Assembly: GCA_945948555.1 (NCBI GenBank)
Contig: CAMFBM010000029.1
Location: forward strand, 1 to 33,460
DNA: 33,460 bases
Direction: 5' to 3'
Source: an uncultured Bacteroidales bacterium
Lineage (GTDB): Bacteria; Bacteroidota; Bacteroidia; Bacteroidales; UBA932
Below the pieces are notes generated by a model, which saw only the letters and a program-made list of their open reading frames with translations, did not search any database and was not told where the DNA came from. Both the position numbers and the translations under genes were made by a program. Positions within the stretch are counted from its first letter, which is position 1; every line of letters starts with the position of its first letter. This document shows positions 15,135-23,230 of the stretch, in pieces.

Positions 15135-16091
15135 TTAATTGAATTTTCTTATTGCCTTTGCCACATCTTCCAGCAGCCATTTCGGAGTGGATGTTCCCCC
15201 GCACACTCCGACAGTGTCGTCATCCCTGAACCACTCCTTTTTCAGCTCGTCGGCTGACGAGATGTGGTATGTCCTGATGTTCACTGATTTGCACAAATCG
15301 CAGAGGACCTTTCCGTTGGAACTGGCCCGTCCTGCCACAAACACGATGACATCGTGTTCGCAGGCGAACTTCGAGAGTTTCCTGTGTCTTGAGGCCACCT
15401 GGGAACAGATGGTGTTGTGGACCACAAGCATCTGTCTTCCTTTGAACTGCACAATCGGAATTTCGTTCTCGCGTGCCATCATCTCCTCAAGGCGTGAGCA
15501 GATTGATGCATATTCCCCCGGACTTTTCGTCGTCTGCGAGAAGACCTCAACCGGTCGCCTGAGATTGATGGAACCATCGGAAACCGCATCCACGAGAGAC
15601 TGCATGTTCTCCACTACGACTGCATCGCCTCCGACCTGTCCCACAAGACCGAGCACTTCCGCGTGACCTTTCTTCCCGAAAATCACAATCTGGCCCTTGC
15701 GGGGACTTTCCTGGAGTTTGTCGTAGGTGTTCCTAATCTCTTTCTGAAGTTTCAAAACGACCGGGCAGGTGCAGTCAATTACATTGAATCCCAGGGATTT
15801 AGCCTTTGTGTAGGTCTGCGGTGGTTCCCCGTGTGCCCTTATGAGCAGAGTCTCCCCGGCAGCATCAACGCTCTCGTCCAGATCTTCCTTGTCAATTGTC
15901 ACGAGTCCCTTGTTCTCCAGCCGTTGGAGTTCTGATTCGTTGTGGACAATCGCCCCGAGTGAATAAAGTCTCCTGCTTCCGTTCCCGGAGCCATTGTCGA
16001 GAAACTCCTCGGCACGTCCGATTGCCTTGATTACTCCTGCACAGAATCCGGAGTTGGTGTCTATGTCAACAGTTATTGCCATCCGGTTCAT
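15135..16091 (-). CDS. ispH: 4-hydroxy-3-methylbut-2-enyl diphosphate reductase
   Basis: A 318-residue iron-sulfur enzyme for the last step of the MEP pathway, giving IPP and DMAPP. Three conserved Cys that hold the 4Fe-4S cluster are visible: Cys17 in SGFCAGV, Cys109 in DCTCPVV, and one in HNTICSQVASRH. The substrate-binding region GKKGHAEVLGLVGQ with its Glu, the SSN motif (ASSNGKVL), and the closing CGGTSTPKWL follow the family. The start overlaps the cmk stop as ATGA (16088-16091), implying translational coupling. The window also carries a polyprenyl synthase (23923) that uses the product. Confidence 0.97.
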   Translation of the reverse strand: MNRMAITVDIDTNSGFCAGVIKAIGRAEEFLDNGSGNGSRRLYSLGAIVHNESELQRLENKGLVTIDKEDLDESVDAAGETLLIRAHGEPPQTYTKAKSLGFNVIDCTCPVVLKLQKEIRNTYDKLQESPRKGQIVIFGKKGHAEVLGLVGQVGGDAVVVENMQSLVDAVSDGSINLRRPVEVFSQTTKSPGEYASICSRLEEMMARENEIPIVQFKGRQMLVVHNTICSQVASRHRKLSKFACEHDVIVFVAGRASSNGKVLCDLCKSVNIRTYHISSADELKKEWFRDDDTVGVCGGTSTPKWLLEDVAKAIRKFN

Positions 16092-16792
16092 TTTTGAAAT
16101 TCAGCCCCGAACCTTTCCGTGAGCAGATTCCTGATCCAGTCCATCTGCTGGTCCATCGTCATCCGGGAATTGTCGAGCACAATCGCGTCCTCAGCCCGGG
16201 TCAGAGGGGAAACTTCCCTGTGTGAATCGATGAAGTCCCTTTCCTTTATGTTCCGGAGCACATCCTCGATGCAGGTCTTTTCCCCTTTTGCCTTCAGTTC
16301 CTTCATCCTGCGTTCTGCCCTGATGAGAGGGTCCGCTGTCATGAAGAGTTTCAGTTCCGCATCCGGGAAGACCGTGGTCCCTATGTCCCTGCCGTCCATC
16401 ACTACCCTTTTGCGGGAGCCGGCCTCCCTGAGTCTTTCGTCCACATATTCCCTTACCTCCGGAACGGCGGCAATCGGGCTGACCTTGTTGGAGACCGTCA
16501 GGGTGCGGATGTCGTTCTCGATGCATCTGTCGCCCATATAGGTCCTGCTTCCATCGCCCTTGTCCTCGAAATGCAGGTCAAGATTCGTCAGGGCCTTGTC
16601 CAGAGCCTGCCTGTCGATCTCTCCTGAATGTGAAATCATTCCGTGCTCCAGAGCAAAAAGGGTGACTCCACGGTAAAGGGCTCCGGAATCCAGATAAAGG
16701 AATCCCAGTTCTGCGGCAATCTTTCTGGCGAAGGAACTTTTCCCCGTCGAAGAATATCCGTCAATCGCGATAATTATGTCAGGAACTCTCAT
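16088..16792 (-). CDS. cmk: (d)CMP kinase
   Basis: A 234-residue cytoplasmic kinase that phosphorylates CMP and dCMP with ATP. The P-loop is GYSSTGKSS (12-20). SGALYRGVTL, then DGRDIGTTVFPDAELKLFMTA around residues 133-153, and the RNIKERDFIDSHREVSPL lid region are the family motifs; the end LDNSRMTMDQQ is also typical. First gene of cmk-ispH-gpmI; a TAAATTTG -7 box lies upstream on the minus strand. The neighbour pairing of cmk with ispH is common in Bacteroidetes. Confidence 0.97.
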   Translation of the reverse strand: MRVPDIIIAIDGYSSTGKSSFARKIAAELGFLYLDSGALYRGVTLFALEHGMISHSGEIDRQALDKALTNLDLHFEDKGDGSRTYMGDRCIENDIRTLTVSNKVSPIAAVPEVREYVDERLREAGSRKRVVMDGRDIGTTVFPDAELKLFMTADPLIRAERRMKELKAKGEKTCIEDVLRNIKERDFIDSHREVSPLTRAEDAIVLDNSRMTMDQQMDWIRNLLTERFGAEFQK

Positions 16793-16848
16793 CGGCCAAT
16801 TAAATTTCTGAGGTCTGTTGTCGTGGGCTGCGACATTTTAATAAGGTC

Positions 16849-16868
16849 GCAAATTTATAAAAATTTGC
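16849..16868. promoter_or_regulatory. Palindrome over the cmk -7 box in the divergent spacer
   Basis: GCAAATTT (16849-16856) and AAATTTGC (16861-16868) form a perfect inverted repeat around ATAA. On the minus strand the -7 box TAAATTTG (16850-16857) for cmk lies inside it. It could be an operator that affects cmk and the divergent response-regulator gene. Confidence 0.4.
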
Positions 16869-16934
16869 ATAAACATCGAAATTTGTCCGATATTTGTATC
16901 TCTTGACCGGATTTGAAAAAAGCAAACTGAAAAT

Positions 16935-18083
16935 ATGAAACTTCTTGTGATCGATGACGAGCGTTCCATACGCAACTCCCTGAAAGAAATCCTTATGGAC
17001 GAAGGTTATGACGTGGATGTGGCAGAGGATGGGGTCAGCGGGGTGGAACTTGCCCTGAAGGAGAAATACAGCGTGATTTTCTGCGACATAAAAATGCCCC
17101 AGATGGACGGGGTTGAGGTGTTGGACCGTCTTGTGGCAGAGGGAGTTGACTCTGCTGTGATAATGATTTCCGGGCACGGAGACATAGACACAGCAGTCGA
17201 ATGCATCAAGAAAGGAGCGTTTGACTTTATCCAGAAGCCTCTGGATCTGAACCGCATTCTCATCACCATCAAGAATGCCACTGACAAGGTTTCTCTTGTC
17301 AAGGAGACAAGAATCTTGAAGAAAAAGGTATATGGACAGGAGATGATCGGACAGTCGGCTCCGATTCTGCGCGTCAAGGAGATGATTGAAAAGGTGGCCC
17401 CAACCGATGCCAGGGTCCTGATAACAGGTTCCAACGGAACCGGAAAGGAACTGGTCGCCCGCAGCCTTCACCAGAAAAGCCGGCGCAGCCAGATGCCCTA
17501 CATTGAGGTCAACTGCGCGGCTATCCCTTCCGAACTCATTGAAAGTGAACTTTTCGGGCACGAGAAAGGAGCCTTTACCTCAGCTGTGAAGCAGCACAAG
17601 GGCAAATTCGAGCAGGCAGACGGGGGAACGCTCTTCCTTGACGAAATAGGTGACATGAGCCTTGCCGCCCAGGCAAAGGTCCTGCGTGTCCTCCAGGAGA
17701 AGAAACTCTCGAGGGTCGGCAGTGACAAGGACATAACGGTGGATGTCAGGGTGCTTGCCGCTACGAACAAGAACCTCAGGGAGGAAATTGAGAAAGGCCG
17801 TTTCAGGGAGGACCTCTATCACAGGCTCAGCGTAATCGTCATCACCGTCCCGTCCCTTGACGAGCGCAAGGAGGACATACCTCTGCTTGTAGATTATTTC
17901 ATCACCCAGATTTGTTCAGAGACCGGAATGCCGAGAAGGGATGTGGACCCGGATGCGATGAAACTTCTGATAGGGAAGACCTGGACCGGAAACATCCGCG
18001 AATTGAGGAATGTTGTGGAAAGGCTTCTCATCCTTTCAGGTGACAGGATTACAGCTGATGATGTCCGCGCCTATGTCTATTGA
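16935..18083 (+). CDS. NtrX-like sigma-54 response regulator without DNA-binding domain
   Basis: A 382-residue response regulator of the NtrC/NtrX class. The receiver domain (1-118) has acidic Asp7/Asp8, phospho-acceptor Asp51 in FCDIKMPQMDG and Lys101. The AAA+ sigma-54 activation domain (about 138-370) has Walker A GSNGTGK (165-171), Walker B LFLDEIGD (233-240) and the REDLYHRL region. The sigma-54 contact loop reads GAFTSA (212-217) rather than GAFTGA. The protein ends at RITADDVRAYVY; the usual Fis-type helix-turn-helix is missing, and the stop overlaps the convergent kinase gene by 7 bases. Activators without a DNA-binding domain, such as Helicobacter FlgR, work from solution; I infer the same here. 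Its partner is most likely the NtrY-like kinase at 18077-21670. Confidence 0.9.
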   Translation: MKLLVIDDERSIRNSLKEILMDEGYDVDVAEDGVSGVELALKEKYSVIFCDIKMPQMDGVEVLDRLVAEGVDSAVIMISGHGDIDTAVECIKKGAFDFIQKPLDLNRILITIKNATDKVSLVKETRILKKKVYGQEMIGQSAPILRVKEMIEKVAPTDARVLITGSNGTGKELVARSLHQKSRRSQMPYIEVNCAAIPSELIESELFGHEKGAFTSAVKQHKGKFEQADGGTLFLDEIGDMSLAAQAKVLRVLQEKKLSRVGSDKDITVDVRVLAATNKNLREEIEKGRFREDLYHRLSVIVITVPSLDERKEDIPLLVDYFITQICSETGMPRRDVDPDAMKLLIGKTWTGNIRELRNVVERLLILSGDRITADDVRAYVY

Positions 18084-21000
18084 TTCCCCCTTTCCGGGAG
18101 ACTGACTGTGAAACTTGCCCCTCCGAGTGCGTATGACTTGCGGTAAACGATCTCACCGTTGCATTTCTCTATGATGTTCCGGCAGATTGCCAGCCCGAGC
18201 CCTGTGCCTCCCGACTTTGTAGTGAAGTTGGGCGTGAACAGTTTTCCCTGGTTCTCCTCGCTGACACCCTGCCCGTTGTCCTCGAAGACAATGTCGTAGA
18301 ATCCCTCCCTGACACCTTTGCGCAGGCTGATGATTATTCTTCCGGGTCCGGGTTCCTTTCCGTTCTCCTGTGCCTCCTTCTGTTTGATTTCCACAGCCTG
18401 GATTGCGTTCGTAATCAGATTCACGAACACCCTTATCAACTGGGGTCTTGGCGCAAGGACTTCGGCCCCCTCAAGCCCGAAATAGGTGATTCTGATGTTG
18501 TCCTTGTTGTCGAAAATCACCAGCTGGTCCCTCAGGGTGCTGTCGAGATTGACCACCACAGGTTCCTCGCTGTAGAGTTTCGCGAATGTCGAGAACTCGT
18601 TTGCTGTGTCCGTGAGTATGTCAATGTGTTCCAGCACAATGGCAGCGACCTTGTCGAATTTCTCCTCCCACGACGGGTCCTTCCTCTGCTTCAGTCTGAT
18701 CAGCCTCTGGATCTCCAGTTTTATCGGGGTGAGCGGGTTTTTGATCTCATGCGCCACCTGTCGCGCCATCTCGCTCCAGGCCTTGTCCCTTTCGGTCTGC
18801 GCCAGTTTCTTCGTGCTGACGGAAAGGTCGTGCACCATCCGGTTGTAGGCATCGACGATGATTGAGATTTCGTCCTTTCTCTTGTATATGATATATTCCA
18901 ATCCGTGCCTGTCCGCCTGGTTCATCTTCTGCCCCATCTCAATCAGGGGCTTGAACATCGAATCCACGACCGAAGTCGAAAAGAACATGGTGATGACGAT
19001 GAGGATAAGGAAAAGATTTATGATGGTTGCGGCGTGGAAAAGGGCATCCTGCTTGAAATCAAAATTTTCTGCGGTATATGGAACCCCTATGATTGCGACC
19101 ATGTTTCCGTCGGCATTTATGACCGGGGCATACAGGGAATAAAACACCTTGTTGAGGACTTTCTCCGTGTGGATATAGAACCTCTGGTTCCGGTATTTGA
19201 TGTTGTAATATGCCTCCCCGTTGATTCTGAACCCTATGACCATTTTCTCGAACACTTCCGGAGTCGTGGACAGGAGCACCTTCCCCGAAGGGGTGAAGAT
19301 TGTTATGTCGGACTTGGTGTCGTTCCCGATGGATTCTATTATGGTACTGAATTTCTGTGAATTGAGTTCTGCCGTCGTTCCAATGTGCCGGCAGTGGTTC
19401 TCAATCATTGCCTGAAGGGTGCAGATTTTTCCGGACATCAGATTGTGGAGGTTGTGCTCATTCCTCTTGTAGGCGAAAGTGATGCTGAGGCTGGTCATGG
19501 ACACGAGAATGAGGAACATCGAGCAGAAAAGAACGGCATTGATTCCGAAACGGAAATAGTTCCTCTTGAAGATCAGGTCCTGACGCGACGGCCCCCTTCT
19601 CCGGTAGGAGAGAACGTACATCAGAGCGAAGAATATGAACACAAGGTAGGAATATGTCACGATATATGTCATGACGCTGCGGGTCTTTCTCGATATTATG
19701 ATGTACTCGTTCTCCGAAACGGATGTGATGAAATGGACATATCCGTTGGACCTGACGGTTTCCTTCTCGATGCCTTTCCTGTCGGAGGTGTTCAGCCTGT
19801 CCTTATATATTATAGTAGGATAGGCATAGTTCCCCTTGTCGAAGACAAGCCGGCTGGAGACATATTTTGCGTAGGAATAATAGCTCGGGATGTTTATGTC
19901 CTCGGGTTTTGAATATTTTCCGAGTATGCTGTAATACCCCCTGTCCTCCCTGTTGACTCTTGGCTCGATGTCGAGGTACATCCTGGTGAGGCCCCTGTCC
20001 TTTGAATAATAGTGGAACACTCCGAGATAGCCGGACCGTCCGTTGGGGTCGTAGGTGTAGAAGAACTGCGAATTGTCGGAAATCGGCACTCCGGAAAGGA
20101 GCCGGCGGTCGTATTTTGTAAAACAATCCTGATCGAATGCCCTGCACAGGGTCGCCGAGATGTCGTAATTCTGGAGCACGCGCCTCAGGTAGCTTTCACC
20201 CAGTCTGTTGAGAATGGTCTGGTCGCTTCTGTCAAGCTCAGCGAGAGCCGCAATCAAAGGGTCGGACGCAATGGATTCCTCCACACTTTTAAGGTAGATT
20301 TCCAGCCCGAGGTCCCTGTCCACTGCAAGCCTGTTCGCAAAAACCTTCATCCTGTCCTGCTCCTTTCTGAATCCGAGCACTCCGGAAGTGATGGTAAAGA
20401 AAGCGGAACAGATGATGGAGAAGATTATCAGGGACTTGACGGTGAAGGAATTGTATTTCCTCCCGAAGAAGAAATGCACGATGGGCTCAAACATCTGGAT
20501 GAGCAGCAGCAGGGCGAGCATCAGCCCGGAGTAACTCAGGTACACGAGGATCGTGAACCAGGAGATTCTGTTCCACAGATAGAGTTCGAGATAGATGTTC
20601 GAGTTGAGTATCAGGCTTTTGAGTGAGATGACCACCCAGATGACCACAAAAGCGAAAAGGAGGATGATGGCACTGCCGTGAAGACAGAATGCCAACGTGC
20701 GATGCCTTTCGGATGCCCTTTCGATGAATTTTCTCCGTACGATGTAGTCGGAGAGGATGCCGAGGGTTATGCCCAGGTTCAGTATCATCAGGGCTCCGAA
20801 GGAGTAGAGGTACTTGCCGTCCGCGTAAATTGTCGGGGAGAAAAAACTTGTGACATCCTGCATCTGGAGTCCCCAGATGTAGGCAATCCCGACTGCAAGG
20901 AAAATCAGCAGGATGGTGATCCGGTAGGTCCCGATGGACCTGTGCCTCCAGAGGTAGAGAATGGAAGAAAGGACTGCGAGCAGCAGGGCTAACCAGCGGA

Positions 21001-21670
21001 GAATGGAATTTGTGAGGAACGGCGTTGTCGCACTTGTCTCACAGATGACCTTCATCAGGGGCTTGCCTTCAAGGAAGACTGCCGCGCCTCCGCTCTCGAT
21101 AATCGGGACTATGGAGTATTTCGAATCGAGCCGGAGCCTTCTGTTGATACCGTTGTCGCTTTTCAGGACATTGTCTATCAAACTGTTCTTGATTTCAAGT
21201 CCTCCGATGACCTTGCAGTCGATTCCGTCGGCGACATATTTCACTATGTACCATTTCGGCCCTATGTTCATGTATTGGGCCTCCTGAGTCACGTCCGAAA
21301 GCGGGGAGGACAGGCTCATCTTCTGGTTGCCGAGTTTCTGGAACACCAGCCTTGAACCGATGTTGTCGTTGCTGATTGTGAACTGGTTGGTCCAGCACTG
21401 GAGAGTGTCATAGACATAGCGGTAGATGACCATGTCCTCAGGCAGCCCGTCAAGGTTAAGCCACTGGTCGCGGTCTGACTCCAGGGCGGTTCCGATATAC
21501 TTGTCAAGAATCGCCATCCTTTTCTCGATTCGGGAGGAAAGTCTGCGCGCGGTGGCTTCGGTGTCCCTTGAGGATGTATTCAGAAGCAGGGAAATCAGGA
21601 ACAGAACAAGGGCGAGCAGCACGCAGATTGTACCGCCGTTGTTCCTTATATAGTCCTTTATCCTTTTCAT
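18077..21670 (-). CDS. Large NtrY-like membrane sensor histidine kinase
   Basis: A 1197-residue sensor kinase. One helix near residues 14-31 is followed by an extracytoplasmic domain to about 215, a run of about six helices (roughly 222-430), a second outside region, two more helices (about 670-730), a third sensor region, and a last helix near 865-885 leading into HAMP (SMFKPLIEMGQKM). The DHp motif is VAHEIKNPLTPIKLEIQRL with His974; this NPLTPIKL form is typical of NtrY. The ATPase domain shows NLITNAIQAV (N1088), DNGQG (D1131) and GGTGLGLAI. There is no receiver domain. It is far longer than ordinary NtrY (about 750). It starts 9 bases after rlmH, so both share a transcript, and it converges on the NtrX-like regulator. 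The signal sensed is unknown. Confidence 0.9.
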   Translation of the reverse strand: MKRIKDYIRNNGGTICVLLALVLFLISLLLNTSSRDTEATARRLSSRIEKRMAILDKYIGTALESDRDQWLNLDGLPEDMVIYRYVYDTLQCWTNQFTISNDNIGSRLVFQKLGNQKMSLSSPLSDVTQEAQYMNIGPKWYIVKYVADGIDCKVIGGLEIKNSLIDNVLKSDNGINRRLRLDSKYSIVPIIESGGAAVFLEGKPLMKVICETSATTPFLTNSILRWLALLLAVLSSILYLWRHRSIGTYRITILLIFLAVGIAYIWGLQMQDVTSFFSPTIYADGKYLYSFGALMILNLGITLGILSDYIVRRKFIERASERHRTLAFCLHGSAIILLFAFVVIWVVISLKSLILNSNIYLELYLWNRISWFTILVYLSYSGLMLALLLLIQMFEPIVHFFFGRKYNSFTVKSLIIFSIICSAFFTITSGVLGFRKEQDRMKVFANRLAVDRDLGLEIYLKSVEESIASDPLIAALAELDRSDQTILNRLGESYLRRVLQNYDISATLCRAFDQDCFTKYDRRLLSGVPISDNSQFFYTYDPNGRSGYLGVFHYYSKDRGLTRMYLDIEPRVNREDRGYYSILGKYSKPEDINIPSYYSYAKYVSSRLVFDKGNYAYPTIIYKDRLNTSDRKGIEKETVRSNGYVHFITSVSENEYIIISRKTRSVMTYIVTYSYLVFIFFALMYVLSYRRRGPSRQDLIFKRNYFRFGINAVLFCSMFLILVSMTSLSITFAYKRNEHNLHNLMSGKICTLQAMIENHCRHIGTTAELNSQKFSTIIESIGNDTKSDITIFTPSGKVLLSTTPEVFEKMVIGFRINGEAYYNIKYRNQRFYIHTEKVLNKVFYSLYAPVINADGNMVAIIGVPYTAENFDFKQDALFHAATIINLFLILIVITMFFSTSVVDSMFKPLIEMGQKMNQADRHGLEYIIYKRKDEISIIVDAYNRMVHDLSVSTKKLAQTERDKAWSEMARQVAHEIKNPLTPIKLEIQRLIRLKQRKDPSWEEKFDKVAAIVLEHIDILTDTANEFSTFAKLYSEEPVVVNLDSTLRDQLVIFDNKDNIRITYFGLEGAEVLAPRPQLIRVFVNLITNAIQAVEIKQKEAQENGKEPGPGRIIISLRKGVREGFYDIVFEDNGQGVSEENQGKLFTPNFTTKSGGTGLGLAICRNIIEKCNGEIVYRKSYALGGASFTVSLPERGNQ

Positions 21671-21679
21671 CCCCCTGTC

Positions 21680-22153
21680 CTATTCGTGGTGGTAGGGTTC
21701 ACCTTTTATTATTGTGAATGCCCTGTAAAGCTGCTCGGCGAAAATGACCCTGACCATCTGATGCGAAAAAGTCATCTTCGAGAGTGAGATTTTCGTGTTG
21801 GCACGTGCGTAGACCGCCCCGGAAAATCCGTAGGCCCCGCCTATGACAAAAACAATGCCTTTCCCGCCTCTTGCCATCCTTCCCTCGAGCATTGCAGCCC
21901 ACTCCACTGACGACATCTCCTTCCCTCTTTCGTCCAGGAGAATGACATCGTCGGAGTCCTTCACTGCCGCAAGGATGAGGGCTCCCTCTTTCTCCTTGAT
22001 CTGATCGCGTGATAGGGCTGAAACGTTTTTCAGTTCCGGAATTTCGCTGATGGTAAAGGGAATGTAATGCCCCAGCCTGGAAGAATATATTTCCAGGCCC
22101 TTGCGGACCCACTCCTTGTCCGTCTTACCGACTGTCAGCAATGTTATTTTCAT
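21680..22153 (-). CDS. rlmH: 23S rRNA (pseudouridine1915-N3)-methyltransferase
   Basis: A 157-residue SPOUT-class enzyme that methylates pseudouridine 1915 in helix 69 of 23S rRNA on the assembled ribosome. Seen motifs are the N-terminal MKITLLTVGKT, LDERGKEMSS, the SAM-knot FVIGGAYGFSGAVY, and the C-terminal EQLYRAFTIIKGEPYHHE. Length is exactly typical. It is the first gene of a two-gene transcript with the sensor kinase; the minus-strand -7 box TATCTTTG (22172-22179) lies 18 bases upstream. Confidence 0.98.
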   Translation of the reverse strand: MKITLLTVGKTDKEWVRKGLEIYSSRLGHYIPFTISEIPELKNVSALSRDQIKEKEGALILAAVKDSDDVILLDERGKEMSSVEWAAMLEGRMARGGKGIVFVIGGAYGFSGAVYARANTKISLSKMTFSHQMVRVIFAEQLYRAFTIIKGEPYHHE

Positions 22154-22171
22154 AATAAAAAACGCTCAGGG

Positions 22172-22179
22172 CAAAGATA
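22172..22179 (-). promoter_or_regulatory. -7 box for rlmH and the sensor kinase
   Basis: On the minus strand the sequence is TATCTTTG, a full match to TAnnTTTG, placed 18 bases before the rlmH start; the leader must be very short. Confidence 0.6.
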
Positions 22180-22227
22180 GGAACGTGGCGCGGTATTTGC
22201 AATGTTTTGGCCCACAGATTCTCGCGT

Positions 22228-22638
22228 ATGAACACATTGGTATCGAAAACAGCCCTGGTGGCAGCTGTTTTGTGTCTCGGCCTTGAGGTTGCGGCACAGA
22301 ACGGCAGTTATGATGTTTTCGTTCCTATTTCCAAGTACATAAATGACGGAAATTCCGAGAAACTCTCCGCGTGGTTTGCCGACAATCTGGAAATCACAAT
22401 CCTTTCCACCTCGAACAATTCAAGCCGGAATCAGGCGAAACAGATAATCAAATCGTTTTTCAACACCCACACTCCCCGTTCATTTGACATCACCCACAGG
22501 GCGGGACGCTCGAATATGAAATATGCTCTCGGCTCCCTGAATGCCGGAGGTGAAATGTTCGTGGTGACTATCTTTGTGAGCAGCTGCGGAGGGGGTGCCT
22601 ATTCCATACAGCAGTTGAAAATCGAGCGTATGGAGTGA
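22228..22638 (+). CDS. DUF4783 secreted protein
   Basis: A 136-residue protein counting from the ATG at 22228; an in-frame TTG at 22207 is less likely because the signal peptide MNTLVSKTALVAAVLCLGL begins at the ATG. Cleavage is expected near VAA-QNG. The mature part has the features of the Bacteroidetes DUF4783 family: VFVPISKYINDGNSEKLSAW, FFNTHTPRSFDITHRAG, and a beta-rich end, probably an NTF2-like or cystatin-like fold. Function is unknown. The stop lies 32 bases before a sigma-54 promoter on the same strand. Confidence 0.85.
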   Translation: MNTLVSKTALVAAVLCLGLEVAAQNGSYDVFVPISKYINDGNSEKLSAWFADNLEITILSTSNNSSRNQAKQIIKSFFNTHTPRSFDITHRAGRSNMKYALGSLNAGGEMFVVTIFVSSCGGGAYSIQQLKIERME

Positions 22639-22670
22639 CTGAAGGTGTTTCCGAAACAATTTTTGAAGTT

Positions 22671-22686
22671 TGGCACGGTGTTTGCT
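22671..22686 (+). promoter_or_regulatory. Sigma-54 (-24/-12) promoter
   Basis: TGGCACGGTGTTTGCT matches the sigma-54 consensus TGGCACG-N4-TTGCW at every defined position. With the C of GC at -12 (22685), transcription should start at about 22697. It is intergenic and points to the right. Confidence 0.8.
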
Positions 22687-22696
22687 TATTCATTGT

Positions 22697-22775
22697 TTCG
22701 GTTAGTTTAGTTGTTAATAATAGGGTTATAGTTCAGACGGCAGGCAGAAGTGATTCTCCCTGCCGTCTGCCTTTT
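22697..22775 (+). ncRNA. Candidate ~79-nt sigma-54-dependent small RNA
   Basis: From the predicted start near 22697 there is a ~37-nt unstructured A/U/G-rich leader without an open frame. Then comes a very stable hairpin: 11 perfect pairs (22734-22744 with 22759-22769), a C/C mismatch, four more pairs, and a GTGA tetraloop (22750-22753) of GNRA type, ending in CTTTTGTTCCC. The layout, promoter plus short leader plus terminator, is that of a small RNA; a leader that attenuates read-through into trxA is the alternative, but trxA has its own promoter downstream. The existence of the RNA is inference. Confidence 0.55.
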
Positions 22776-22785
22776 GTTCCCTTTT
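22734..22785 (+). terminator. Strong intrinsic terminator
   Basis: CAGACGGCAGG (22734-22744) pairs with CCTGCCGTCTG (22759-22769), followed by CTTTTGTTCCCTTTTCC. It may also end read-through from the DUF4783 gene. Confidence 0.8.
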
Positions 22786-22875
22786 CCTGTGCATTCCGGT
22801 CATTGCCCGCCGGGCCGGGACTTCCGGTCGAATTATTTCATATTCCTAAAATAACCTTTATTCCGTCAGAAATGT

Positions 22876-22883
22876 TATCTTTG
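22876..22883 (+). promoter_or_regulatory. -7 box of the trxA operon
   Basis: TATCTTTG, a full match to TAnnTTTG, 27 bases before the trxA ATG and downstream of the strong terminator, so the seven-gene operon has a vegetative promoter separate from the sigma-54 site. Confidence 0.7.
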
Positions 22884-22910
22884 CAGTTGTAACAATTAAA
22901 ATGTGATATT

Positions 22911-23225
22911 ATGGAATTTATAGTTAATGATTCAAATTTTTCTGAAATTATCAATACCGACAAACCTGTGATGATTGACTTCTGGGCGACCTGGTGCGGA
23001 CCTTGCCGCGCAATCGCCCCTGTTGTCGAGGAACTTGCCGGTGAGTACGAAGGCAAGGCCGTAATCGGGAAATGCAATGTGGACGAGGTTTCTGAACTTC
23101 CGATGAAATTCGGTGTGAGAAACATCCCGACTCTGCTGTTCTTCAAGGACGGTCAATTGGTTGACAGGCTCGTGGGTGCCGTTCCGAAGGCCACGATTGC
23201 CGCTAAGATTGACGCATTGGTGTAG
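22911..23225 (+). CDS. trxA: Thioredoxin
   Basis: A 104-residue cytoplasmic thioredoxin that reduces protein disulfides with thioredoxin reductase. The active site is WATWCGPCR with Cys29 and Cys32; the cis-proline motif is RNIPTLLFFKDG; the end VGAVPKATIAAKIDAL is typical. No signal peptide. First gene of a tightly packed plus-strand operon; the next gene begins 5 bases after its stop. Confidence 0.97.
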   Translation: MEFIVNDSNFSEIINTDKPVMIDFWATWCGPCRAIAPVVEELAGEYEGKAVIGKCNVDEVSELPMKFGVRNIPTLLFFKDGQLVDRLVGAVPKATIAAKIDALV

Positions 23226-23230
23226 AGACT

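Noticed and set aside
16800..17561. 253-residue minus-strand open frame
   Set aside because: Antisense to the NtrX-like regulator gene, which has full receiver and AAA+ motifs.
22745..22758. Ribosomal-protein or riboswitch-type leader for trxA
   Set aside because: The hairpin ends in a T-rich tail and trxA has its own promoter further downstream; no known riboswitch core is seen.
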